A stretch of DNA of 50,022 nucleotides from Ignavibacteriota bacterium (GTDB lineage: Bacteria > Bacteroidota > Ignavibacteria > UBA10030 > SZUA-254), in NCBI GenBank assembly GCA_016212665.1, contig JACREZ010000014.1, positions 1 to 50,022 on the forward strand. Direction: 5' to 3'. Position 1 is the stretch's first letter; the number at the start of each line of letters is the position of its first letter. The notes beneath the pieces were generated by a model. It was given only the letters and a program-made list of their open reading frames with translations. It made no database searches and was not told the DNA's origin. Position numbers and translations under genes: made by a program. Positions 28,495-36,880 of this stretch are shown here, piece after piece.

Positions 28495-30864
28495 ATGAAA
28501 AAAAGTTACCAATATATTTTACTACTTATTAGTTTTGCATTGTTGAGCGCATACACAGATGCTCAATTAGCCCGTGAGTGGAAAGCACAATTCGGGAGTA
28601 TTAAAAAAGGAACCGACGGTGGAACTGCAATCACGGTGGATGATTCGGGATATATCTATGTCGGTGGATATTCACAAAGGAAAACGACCGGGATTGATAT
28701 GGTTGTTCTAAAATATCATCCGGATGGTGAAGTTCAATGGACTGCATATTACTCTTCGGGAGGAAAACTTGCTGACAAAGCGTTGGCAATTGCCGTAGAT
28801 ACAGGCAACAATGTTTACGTAACAGGAACAACACTCACTTCCTCAAACGGATTAGATTACGTGACGGTCAAGTTTGATACTTCCGGCAGTTTGCTTTGGT
28901 CTGTTACATATAACGGAACAGGGAACGGAGACGATGTCCCTGTTGCCATTGCTGTAAACGATTCGCTGAATGTTTATGTGACCGGTTCAAGTCAAGGAAG
29001 CGGAGGAACGGGACTTGATTTCGCCACAGTGAAATATGACCGAGACGGTAATCTTGTTTGGGCAAAACGATTTACAGGAGATGGACATGGCAATAAACGT
29101 GAAGATAAAGCAACTGCAATGGCGCTTCGCGGCACAGAGGATTTATACGTGACCGGGTATTGTACGGAAGGAACAGCCAACTTCCTGACGATAAAATACA
29201 ATGCAATCACCGGCGATACTGTGTGGACAGCCCGCTATAACGGACCGTCAGATTTGCAAGATATGGCAACTGCGATTGTTCTTCGAAGTACCAGCGATGT
29301 TTTTGTGACGGGCTCCAGTCAGGATGTTGCCAATGGCTATGATTATCTTACCATCAAATATGACACCGCCGGAAATGAACAGTGGGTTTCCCGGTATAAT
29401 GGAAATGCAAACTCCGATGATATGGCGTGTGCGATAGCGATCAGCGGAACTACGAGAGTCTATGTTACCGGAAGAAGTTTACAGGTAGGGAGTTCCAATG
29501 ATATTGTTACGGTAAACTATAACATGTCAACGGGAGCGGAGGATTGGGTCTCAATATTAAATGGAACGGCAAACGATGAAGATGCCGGTGTAGCAATTCT
29601 TGGAGGAAATAATCCTCATGTGATTGGAAAAAGTACCGGGTACGGAGTGAAATACGATTATGTGTTTCAGGAAATAAAAGGAAGCAACGGCGACGAAAAC
29701 TGGAACACGCGGTACAATGGTTCGGGGAATGCAGATGACATCCCGGCGGCAATTGTTTCCTCCGGTACAGCATATTATATCACCGGCAGTACGAGCCCGG
29801 ATGGTAAGACAACAGATATTCTTACTATCAAATATAATGATAAGAAGAAAATGAAATTCAGAACATTCCTGCAGGATAGTCTCTATCAAAAAGGAGTGGC
29901 GCTGAAAACATTAGCGGTTGTTCCTAATTACGGAAATTTCCGGGATACATCCTTCGCACGGGCATTCCCGAAAATCAAATCCGGAAACCCCGGTGCGCCC
30001 GGTGGTATGGTGATTGGCAATCCGAGACCCGATAGCGCGACGCAATACGGGTGGATGCGGATAACGAAGGGACCTTCCATCATCAAGTTTATCACGCATA
30101 CATCTGCGCCCCGCGGGTTTGATACATACGATGGAAATCCTTTTGTCGGTGAAAAGAAAGACCCGAAACTTGAAAAATACAATAACAAACTTGTCGGTGA
30201 ACTGCTTGCGTTAAAACTCAATATCGGAGCCAGCGATGCGGAAGTCACCACGCCGATGTTCGGCGATTTAACATACGAAGGAGAAGATACGGTAGGCGGC
30301 GTTGTGCTTACCGGGATGACGTTACGGCAAATCGTCTCGCTCACCGATAATTTCCTTACGTACTGGCAAAAATACCCGACGCTCGAATGGGTAAAACTTC
30401 ATTTGATTTTGAAGACAATTAACAATTCATTTACAGGTCCGTTGAAGATTGTCAATCAACAGCCGCTTGCTTTTACCGGCGCGGTTCATATTGATAGTGT
30501 TCCGCTTTTTGGCGCGCCGACCATTGCACCGGCAAATGAGCCGTTACGGTTTGTCCCCGGCTCGCTCGATGAAACGCCGAATGCGTTTGCATTGAATCAG
30601 AATTATCCGAACCCGTTTAACCCGACAACGAATTTCGGATTTCGGATTTCGGATTTCGGAGTAGTGACGTTGAAGGTGTATGATATGATTGGACGGGAAG
30701 TGGCAACCGTGGTGAACAATCAGACAATGGAAGAAGGGGAATATGAGTTTTCCTTTGATGGTTCTTCGCTGGCAAGCGGTGTCTATTTCTACCGGCTGAC
30801 CGCGACTTCTCTTGAGGACGGAACAACGTTTTCCGAAACAAAGCGGATGTTGATGATGAAATGA
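28495..30864 (+). CDS. SBBP-repeat beta-propeller T9SS protein (paralogue 2)
   Basis: 789 residues, with a signal peptide (MKKSYQYILLLISFALL ... DAQ) and AGGGA before the start. It has the same architecture as the preceding gene: SBBP repeats (about 25-450, for example DYVTVKFDTSGSLLW, DVPVAIAV, VYVTGSS), the shared pre-sorting module (GNFRDTSFARAFPK, LNIGASDAEVT, FGDLTY) and a sorting domain with the same in-frame ATTTCGG repeat. The last 72 nt before and including the stop are identical to paralogue 1 while the N-terminal halves differ much more, which suggests gene conversion or strong constraint at the 3' end. Ligand unknown; surface location follows from the sorting domain. Confidence 0.87.
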   Translation: MKKSYQYILLLISFALLSAYTDAQLAREWKAQFGSIKKGTDGGTAITVDDSGYIYVGGYSQRKTTGIDMVVLKYHPDGEVQWTAYYSSGGKLADKALAIAVDTGNNVYVTGTTLTSSNGLDYVTVKFDTSGSLLWSVTYNGTGNGDDVPVAIAVNDSLNVYVTGSSQGSGGTGLDFATVKYDRDGNLVWAKRFTGDGHGNKREDKATAMALRGTEDLYVTGYCTEGTANFLTIKYNAITGDTVWTARYNGPSDLQDMATAIVLRSTSDVFVTGSSQDVANGYDYLTIKYDTAGNEQWVSRYNGNANSDDMACAIAISGTTRVYVTGRSLQVGSSNDIVTVNYNMSTGAEDWVSILNGTANDEDAGVAILGGNNPHVIGKSTGYGVKYDYVFQEIKGSNGDENWNTRYNGSGNADDIPAAIVSSGTAYYITGSTSPDGKTTDILTIKYNDKKKMKFRTFLQDSLYQKGVALKTLAVVPNYGNFRDTSFARAFPKIKSGNPGAPGGMVIGNPRPDSATQYGWMRITKGPSIIKFITHTSAPRGFDTYDGNPFVGEKKDPKLEKYNNKLVGELLALKLNIGASDAEVTTPMFGDLTYEGEDTVGGVVLTGMTLRQIVSLTDNFLTYWQKYPTLEWVKLHLILKTINNSFTGPLKIVNQQPLAFTGAVHIDSVPLFGAPTIAPANEPLRFVPGSLDETPNAFALNQNYPNPFNPTTNFGFRISDFGVVTLKVYDMIGREVATVVNNQTMEEGEYEFSFDGSSLASGVYFYRLTATSLEDGTTFSETKRMLMMK
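30632..30660 (+). repeat. 7-bp ATTTCGG tandem repeat inside the paralogue's sorting domain
   Basis: Four perfect ATTTCGG units (30632-30659) encode NFGFRISDFG at the same place as in the preceding gene. Confidence 0.9.
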
Positions 30865-30875
30865 CGCCAAAGATG

Positions 30876-30961
30876 AACGTGCGACTCACTTCTCCTTGAT
30901 AGTTGTCTGAACATTCAATTTCAGATGTTCTTTCGAGGGGTAAGTGAGTCGCACGTTTTTT
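30876..30961 (+). terminator. TGAGTCGCAC repeat copy 2, likely terminator
   Basis: The arms AACGTGCGACTCACTT (30876-30891) and AAGTGAGTCGCACGTT (30942-30957) are a perfect 16-bp inverted repeat. It starts 11 nt after the stop and is followed by a run of T. The 50-nt loop contains TGAACATTCAATTTCAGATGTTC, which can fold on itself. It resembles copy 1 after the previous paralogue, so the repeat may have been co-opted as a terminator. Confidence 0.65.
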
Positions 30962-31052
30962 TCATTCGTCCTCGTTATGCTTTGTGTGAGGTGAGATTGA
31001 AAAGGAAAGTACGTGGCACCTTTGCTTTTCCATTTCAAATGTTTGAATAGGT

Positions 31053-31084
31053 ATTGTTAATTGTTGAAAAGTTATTTATACTTG
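31053..31084 (+). promoter_or_regulatory. Possible promoter upstream of the 21-bp array
   Basis: ATTG (31053-31056), a 20-nt spacer, TATACTTG (31077-31084). One base differs from the Bacteroidota sigma-A pattern in each box, with the spacing used elsewhere in the window. A transcript from here would run through the tandem array. Confidence 0.4.
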
Positions 31085-31177
31085 CAACGTTTTGACGTGT
31101 AAGTAGTTATAGTAATAATTGTTAAATCATATTTTCTAACTTGTTAAATCTTTCAAGCCCGGACGTTCAATGCCTGA

Positions 31178-31219
31178 AGCCAAATTCAGACGTATTTTCA
31201 AGGGGCAAGTGAGTCGCAC
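31178..31219 (+). repeat. TGAGTCGCAC repeat family, copy 3 (half element)
   Basis: This segment aligns with the right half of copy 2: AAATTCAGACGTATTTTCA, then AGGGGCAAGTGAGTCGCAC. The left arm is missing, so it cannot form the long stem. Confidence 0.6.
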
Positions 31220-31286
31220 TTCTGTTAGGGAAGCACAATTTTTTGAAATATTGGTTTTTTGAGCCAAAATGAAGGGAATAGTGACT

Positions 31287-31622
31287 TACATTGAAGCAAA
31301 GGTAATCTACATTGCGATAAATACAATCTACATAGCCATAAAATCAATCTAAATGAAGGGAAAATCAATAATTTCAATGGCTATGTTTGTAAACACAACG
31401 CCGAAGTTTGTCAACACAATGGCGAAGTATGCCAACACAACGCCGATGTCAATCTACACATTGGTGAAGTATGCCGACACAACGCCAATGTTATTCAACA
31501 CAATGGCGAAGTATGTCAACACAACGCCAATGTTATTCGACACAATGGCGATGTAACGCACTGCAACGCCGATGTCTCTTAACACAATGACGATGGGTTG
31601 AGACTCAACAACGAAAACAGCC
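31287..31622 (+). repeat. 21-bp tandem array, 16 units, alternating unit types
   Basis: Sixteen degenerate 21-bp units run without gaps from 31287. Units 6-15 (31392-31601) alternate strictly between type A (core ACGCCGATGT or ACGCCAATGT) and type B (core ACAATGGCGA). The A and B cores are nearly reverse-complementary. Units 3 and 5 carry a perfect 10-bp inverted pair, ACATAGCCAT (31330-31339) and ATGGCTATGT (31377-31386). An open frame of 67 codons runs through most of the array (31353-31556), but a period of seven codons keeps any frame open, so this is weak evidence for coding. The rest of the 950-nt gap (30865-31814) holds the elements listed separately and no gene. Confidence 0.88.
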
Positions 31623-31719
31623 AAGACAAGGGTGGGTTGAGAACTGCATTCTCTTGACCATCACAGGTTAACAGTTTTTTGAACAACCTTCCAACGTAGG
31701 TGTACAATGCAATTTCTCC

Positions 31720-31750
31720 TTTGTCACCTTGAATAAAATAGTTACATTGT
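31720..31750 (+). promoter_or_regulatory. Possible promoter for the PLD-type nuclease gene
   Basis: TTTG (31720-31723), a 19-nt spacer, TACATTGT (31743-31750), 64 nt before the ATG at 31815. The -33 box is perfect; the -7 box matches in part. Confidence 0.38.
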
Positions 31751-31814
31751 AGCCGTACAGACTGACAAAGTCAACAATTTCCTAACCAGCAAACTTATTT
31801 AGAAAGCGTTTTTT

Positions 31815-34800
31815 ATGAAGAAATCATTCTTCAATGCTATTGTGTTCTCTTTTCTGTTTTTTGTGATGGGTGGAGGCGTAACTCAGGCACAGCAGGTAAT
31901 TATTAATGAATTATTTAATAGTGGTAATTCAAATGACGAATGGGTAGAACTGCTTGTTGTCCAAGATGGAGTGGATATGAGAAGTTGGGATATTCGCGAT
32001 TTCAGTTCGGGGGGTGTTGCTCAAAATCCCCTTAGATTTACAACCAGTACACTTTGGGGTAATTTGAACAAGGGAACACTCATTGTAGTAGGAAAATCAG
32101 GTATTACAACAGCAGAAGATACAGATCCATCCGATTATGTATTAGTGATTAAAGCTAACAACTCACTTTATTTTGCAGTTGATTCCAGTTTTCTTTTTGC
32201 AGGAACCAGCGATGCTGTTCAACTTCGGGATGCTTCTGATACTCATATTTTTGGAGTTTCATGGGGAACAAGTAATGCTTCAAGCCTTCCTTCCCCAAAA
32301 GTACATTTTACAGGTTCTTCAACATCGACCACTGCTATTTCTTTTAATGAAGACTCAACACCAGAGCTAACGACAACAACGAACTGGACATTCAATGATG
32401 CAACGCCAACGCAGGGTGCTGGCAACGGCGGCAATAATACTTCATGGATTACTTCTCTCCGCGCTGTCACCGATGGCGCGGGAACTGCAACCATCAATCC
32501 CGACACAGTTAATCATGGCGTGTTGACAAATTTTGAAATTACGTACGCGACTGATGCATCAGTCATCATCACCGATATGAGAATTGTTGTCCCTTCAAAC
32601 TTCAGTTGGTCGCACGATGCGGCAGATGTTGATTACACCGACATGACTGCAACAGAAAGCGTTTCCGGCGATACAATTTATTTTAATAACATCACGTTCA
32701 ATGCTTCATCAACAGTTATTACTATTAATAATGTAACACCGCCGGATAGTACTTCATCGTATCCGTTCAGAGTTCAGACAAAAGCGGTAACAAACTACGC
32801 GACGATTGTTTCTCCGACGAATGTTGTTGTGTTCGGTGTGCCTGTGGATATTGCAACCATTAAAACGAACGATGCGAATGGCGTTCCGCTCCGGCTTGGT
32901 CAGTTAGTAACGGTTCGCGGAATTATGACTGTCGGAAATGAATTCGGAGGTCCATCATACATTCAGGATAACACGGCAGGGATGGCAATTTTCGGTTCTG
33001 CTCTTTCTTCGGTTGTAGCAGTCGGGGATGAAGTGATTGTTACAGGAAAGATTGAACCGTTCAACGGGTTGTTTGAATTAGTAAGTCCATACGTTAATCA
33101 GATTGTCAGTTCGGGGAATGAAGTTATACCACTCACAGTGAATTGCTCTCAAATTGCCGGCGATGGAGTTGGTGGAATTGAATTGTATGAAGGTCTGTTG
33201 GTACGATTAAATGGAGTCACTGTCACCGGTTCGGGTTCTTGGGCGTATCAAAATTATCCGCTTGCAGACGCATCCGGAAGTACAGAAATACGAATTGATA
33301 ACACTACCAATATCATCGGCACGACTATTCCGGGAAGCGCCTTTGACCTCATCTGTGTAGTTTCCCAATTTGACAACTCATCACCATTTGCAAGCGGCTA
33401 TCAATTGATGCCGCGAACAACGACTGATATTATGGCTGATGGTCCATTGATTGTCACAACACCGTATGAAAGCGATATTACCTCCTCGTCGTTCAAAATC
33501 AATTGGACAACATTTAACAACGGCACAAGCAGATTGCGTTATGGAACCACATCAAGTTACGAACTTGGAACAGTTGCACCGGACAATACCGAACGAACAT
33601 CGCACGTGGTTGATGTCTCCGGACTTTCCGCCGCGACGATGTACCATGTGCAGGCGTTTTCCGTTGCAAGCGCGGAAACAAGTTTTGCCGGAGATATGAT
33701 TGTCAGTTCCGCTTCACCTGCCGGTTCGACCGGGCAAATCAATGTCTATTTTAATAAGACGGTGAACACGTCTGTTTCAAACGGTGAAAATGCAAATGGA
33801 AATTATGATTTGTTATCGAAAGTTATATCAAAAATCAACAATGCAAAGCGTTCGATTGATGCGTGTATTTACAGTTTGAGCGCGGCGAATTACGGAGATT
33901 TAGTCGCGGCGGCGTTGATTGCGGCAAAGAATCGTGGTGTCAAAGTTCGTGTCATTAGCGAATACGACAATCAATCGCAAAGCGGATTTCAGGATTTAGT
34001 TGCAGGCGGCATTACTCCGATCACCGACCGGTTTGATGCTTCATGGTTTGGCGCAGGGTTGATGCATAATAAGTTTATCGTGTTTGATGCGCGAGGCGGC
34101 GCGCCGGAAAGTATTTGGGTGTGGACCGGTTCATGGAATCTCACACAGCAAGGAACTGCCGATGACCGGCAGAACGTCATTGAAGTTCAGGATGTTGCGT
34201 TGGCGAACGCGTACATGGAAGAGTTCAACGAAATGTGGGGAAGCAACAATGACACACCGAACGCAAGCACAACACGCTTCGGCGGAAGAAAACTCGACAA
34301 CACGCCGCACCGGTTCAACGTGAACGGTGTTTCGATGGAAATGTATTTCAGTCCCGAAGATAAAACGACATCGAAAATCGGGAAGACATTAAGCAAGGCG
34401 CAGAGTTCTGTTTCTGCCGCGCTGTTAACATTTACGCGTGATGAACTTGGCGATACGGTCGTTGCGATGAAGAACAGGGGAAATAAAGTTCGGGTCGTCA
34501 TGGATAACAACACTGACACGGGAAATGAATACAGCAAACTCCAGACGGCAGGTGTAGACGTTCATCTTGCCGCAGGGAGCGGATTGTTGCATCATAAATA
34601 TGCATTAGTTGATGCAGAGAATTCCGCAGGAACGCCATACACGATTACCGGTTCGCACAACTGGTCGAGCAGTGCAGAAAACTCGAACGATGAAAACACG
34701 CTCATTGTTCAGGATGCGCGTGTAGCGAATTTATATTTACAGGAATTTGCCGCACGATATTATGAAGCGGGCGGTTCGGATTCGATACGACTTTCGTTGT

Positions 34801-36251
34801 CGGCATCGTTCACTCTTTCAGCATCAAGTTTTGATTTTGATAGCATTGATGTCGGAACGATTGTGCAGGATAGTTTCACGGTCACGAATGACGGTCCCGG
34901 AATTTTGAACGTAGCAAGTGTTACTTCTTCCAATGCTCGATTTAGTGTCACTCCGACGAATGCAACGGTTCCGGTTTCTTCATCACAAAAATTCTTTGTG
35001 ACGTTCGCACCGACTCAGCCCGGAAATCAAACAGGAATAATCGTTCTTGTTCATAACGCTCCGGGAAGTCCCGATACCGTTAGCGTCGTCGGTTATGGAA
35101 TTGACACGACAACGTACGCCTCAATTCAGTTAGGATTGAAAAACGGGTGGAATATGGTTTCTATGCCGGCAACCCTTTCAAGCACGGATAAAGATTCTGT
35201 GTTCCCGACTGCACAATCTCAGGCGTTCGCATATCAGGGGACGTATGTGTATCATCTTTCCTTGTTCTATGGAAGAGGATATTGGGTGAAATTTTCCGGC
35301 GAGCAAACCCGTTCATTCTCCGGTGTCGCAATTCAGCAGGATACCTTCGATTTGATTTCCGATTGGAACATGATCGGTTCAATTTCATACCCGGTACTTT
35401 CAAATTCCATCGCGCAAATTCCCGATGGGATTGTTCAAACAAGTTATTTCGGTTATGACAATGGATATTCGATTGCCGATACAATTCAGCCCGGAAAAGC
35501 ATACTGGGTGAAAGTAAATCAGGCAGGAAAATTAGTGCTTGCCGCTTCTGCGTTCAGCGAAATGACGAAGCAAACAAGTCAGTTGGAGAGTTTGAACAAA
35601 ATTGAAATTGTTGATGCGAACGGAAATTCATCCACGATGTATGTTGGCGCAAAACCAAATGAAGAATTTACAACGTTAGCATATGAACTACCGCCGCTTC
35701 CGCCGAACGAAGCGTTTGATGTTCGTTTCAGAAACGGAAATATGGTCGCGCTCATCAATCAGGAAAACGGAAGAAAAGAATTCCCGATTTCTGTTCAAGG
35801 TGCAACGTTGCCTTTGACAATCAAGTGGACCGTGAACGACAAATCAAATACGTATTCTTTATTGACAGGAAAAAATAAATCTGTTAAGATGAATGGAGCT
35901 GGCGAAGCGAAAATCAATGATGCGCAATCGCTCGTGCTGAAAGTTTCCGATGTTGCAATTCCGGAAGTGTATTCGCTCGGACAGAATTACCCGAACCCGT
36001 TCAACCCAATGACGACCGTTTCGTTCTCGCTTCCGTATCATTCACTCGTTTCATTGAAAGTGTACAACTCGCTTGGTCAGGTTGTACAGACGGTGTTTGA
36101 GCAACTGCAATTCGATGCGGGCTACCATGATGTAAAACTCGATGCAAGTTCGCTTTCATCCGGCGTCTATTATTATAGATTCGATGCCTCGGCGATGGGC
36201 GATGCAGCGAGGGAGTTTCATCAAACGAAGTCGTTGATGATTGTGAAGTAA
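31815..36251 (+). CDS. Secreted phospholipase-D-family nuclease-like T9SS protein with lamin-tail and OB-fold domains
   Basis: 1478 residues. Signal peptide to about 26 (GVTQAQ). Order: lamin-tail domain (27-209, IINELFNSGNSNDEWVEL); beta domain (213-342); YhcR-type OB-fold (346-539, LVTVRGIMTVGN, YEGLLVRLNGVTV); fibronectin-III-like domain (543-636); two PLD domains (641-812 and 836-984). Both HxKxxxxD motifs are intact: H751-K753-D758 (HNKFIVFD) and H926-K928-D933 (HHKYALVD), each followed by the usual GSWN or GSHNWS stretch. A choice-of-anchor/ASH-like domain (994-1099), a GWNMVSMP module (1104-1380) shared with the gene at 39846, and a T9SS sorting domain follow. PLD enzymes with this pair of motifs cut phosphodiesters; with lamin-tail and OB-fold partners, extracellular DNA is the likeliest substrate. 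That substrate is inferred. Confidence 0.88.
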   Translation: MKKSFFNAIVFSFLFFVMGGGVTQAQQVIINELFNSGNSNDEWVELLVVQDGVDMRSWDIRDFSSGGVAQNPLRFTTSTLWGNLNKGTLIVVGKSGITTAEDTDPSDYVLVIKANNSLYFAVDSSFLFAGTSDAVQLRDASDTHIFGVSWGTSNASSLPSPKVHFTGSSTSTTAISFNEDSTPELTTTTNWTFNDATPTQGAGNGGNNTSWITSLRAVTDGAGTATINPDTVNHGVLTNFEITYATDASVIITDMRIVVPSNFSWSHDAADVDYTDMTATESVSGDTIYFNNITFNASSTVITINNVTPPDSTSSYPFRVQTKAVTNYATIVSPTNVVVFGVPVDIATIKTNDANGVPLRLGQLVTVRGIMTVGNEFGGPSYIQDNTAGMAIFGSALSSVVAVGDEVIVTGKIEPFNGLFELVSPYVNQIVSSGNEVIPLTVNCSQIAGDGVGGIELYEGLLVRLNGVTVTGSGSWAYQNYPLADASGSTEIRIDNTTNIIGTTIPGSAFDLICVVSQFDNSSPFASGYQLMPRTTTDIMADGPLIVTTPYESDITSSSFKINWTTFNNGTSRLRYGTTSSYELGTVAPDNTERTSHVVDVSGLSAATMYHVQAFSVASAETSFAGDMIVSSASPAGSTGQINVYFNKTVNTSVSNGENANGNYDLLSKVISKINNAKRSIDACIYSLSAANYGDLVAAALIAAKNRGVKVRVISEYDNQSQSGFQDLVAGGITPITDRFDASWFGAGLMHNKFIVFDARGGAPESIWVWTGSWNLTQQGTADDRQNVIEVQDVALANAYMEEFNEMWGSNNDTPNASTTRFGGRKLDNTPHRFNVNGVSMEMYFSPEDKTTSKIGKTLSKAQSSVSAALLTFTRDELGDTVVAMKNRGNKVRVVMDNNTDTGNEYSKLQTAGVDVHLAAGSGLLHHKYALVDAENSAGTPYTITGSHNWSSSAENSNDENTLIVQDARVANLYLQEFAARYYEAGGSDSIRLSLSASFTLSASSFDFDSIDVGTIVQDSFTVTNDGPGILNVASVTSSNARFSVTPTNATVPVSSSQKFFVTFAPTQPGNQTGIIVLVHNAPGSPDTVSVVGYGIDTTTYASIQLGLKNGWNMVSMPATLSSTDKDSVFPTAQSQAFAYQGTYVYHLSLFYGRGYWVKFSGEQTRSFSGVAIQQDTFDLISDWNMIGSISYPVLSNSIAQIPDGIVQTSYFGYDNGYSIADTIQPGKAYWVKVNQAGKLVLAASAFSEMTKQTSQLESLNKIEIVDANGNSSTMYVGAKPNEEFTTLAYELPPLPPNEAFDVRFRNGNMVALINQENGRKEFPISVQGATLPLTIKWTVNDKSNTYSLLTGKNKSVKMNGAGEAKINDAQSLVLKVSDVAIPEVYSLGQNYPNPFNPMTTVSFSLPYHSLVSLKVYNSLGQVVQTVFEQLQFDAGYHDVKLDASSLSSGVYYYRFDASAMGDAAREFHQTKSLMIVK

Positions 36252-36266
36252 AATTGTATATCGGTT

Positions 36267-36383
36267 GGGGCTGTCTCACAAGTTAGATTTATTGTAGACG
36301 CAACCTTCATGGTTGCGTTTCCAAATCAAAAACGCAGACGTAAAGTCTGCGGCTACATCATATCAGACTTATGAGACAGCCCC
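36267..36383 (+). mobile_element. MITE-like element with 17-bp terminal inverted repeats, copy 1
   Basis: 117 bp from GGGGCTGTCTCACAAGT to ACTTATGAGACAGCCCC. Inside are two hairpins: CGCAACC/GGTTGCG, and CGCAGAC with GTCTGCG. It carries no gene. A second copy, about 92% identical by eye, is at 39496-39613. The ends resemble terminal repeats of IS1182/IS5-type transposons known from Bacteroidota, so it may be mobilised in trans. I see no clear target duplication. It follows a stop codon by 15 nt and may also end transcription. Confidence 0.7.
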
Positions 36384-36880
36384 CAATGAATAAATGATGT
36401 GGAGAGTCCGATTTTGAGATGGAATCTACGATGGGAAATTTGGGTATTTTCTAAAAAGGATTTATGAAATTCCCTTAAAATCAAACAAAACAAAGGAGAT
36501 TCGAGGATTCTCAAAAATCTTCAACTTTGAAAAATATTTTTTCTTGGAATGTAGATTTTGATAAAAATTTCTATTATATTCCTCAGCGAAATATCAGTAG
36601 CCGACTTGAAGAAGAAAATCGAGATTCATCTTCTCGTTGGTGCTGTGGTTTCGCACCTTGACAATCTTGAACAGGAAGTCGTATTGAAAATTTGGGACAA
36701 GTATTGTGTGTATGAAATGCGAACTGTGTGGGTGAAAATGAACTTCTATTGTTCAGGAGAGTTTTACAGAAACAGAAAATACAAAACGGAGAAGCGCGTT
36801 TCTGCGCGCCGGTTTCCGCTATTCGTTCAATTATCTAACATAATTTTTTCACAAAAAGTTTAACAAACTTCGAGAGTAGA
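36384..36880 (+). other. Intergenic region with one possible promoter, no gene seen
   Basis: About 500 nt between the element and the next gene. TTTG (36526-36529), N22, TAGATTTT (36552-36559) could be a promoter. That would leave a leader of about 310 nt. A 101-codon open frame (36558-36863) has no signal peptide, no ribosome site and no recognisable domain, and overlaps the promoter, so I do not call it a gene. Confidence 0.4.

Noticed and set aside
31353-31556. 67-codon open frame with heptapeptide repeats (NTTPMLF, NTMAKYV)
   Set aside because: The 21-bp repeat period automatically keeps a frame open. There is no ribosome site, and the pairing between units suggests selection on DNA or RNA structure.
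31287-31622. CRISPR array
   Set aside because: The 21-bp units are contiguous and degenerate, with no unique spacers and no cas genes in the window.
36558-36863. 101-codon open frame upstream of the 814-aa gene
   Set aside because: It has no signal peptide, ribosome site or recognisable domain, overlaps a promoter candidate, and its composition looks like random AT-rich translation.
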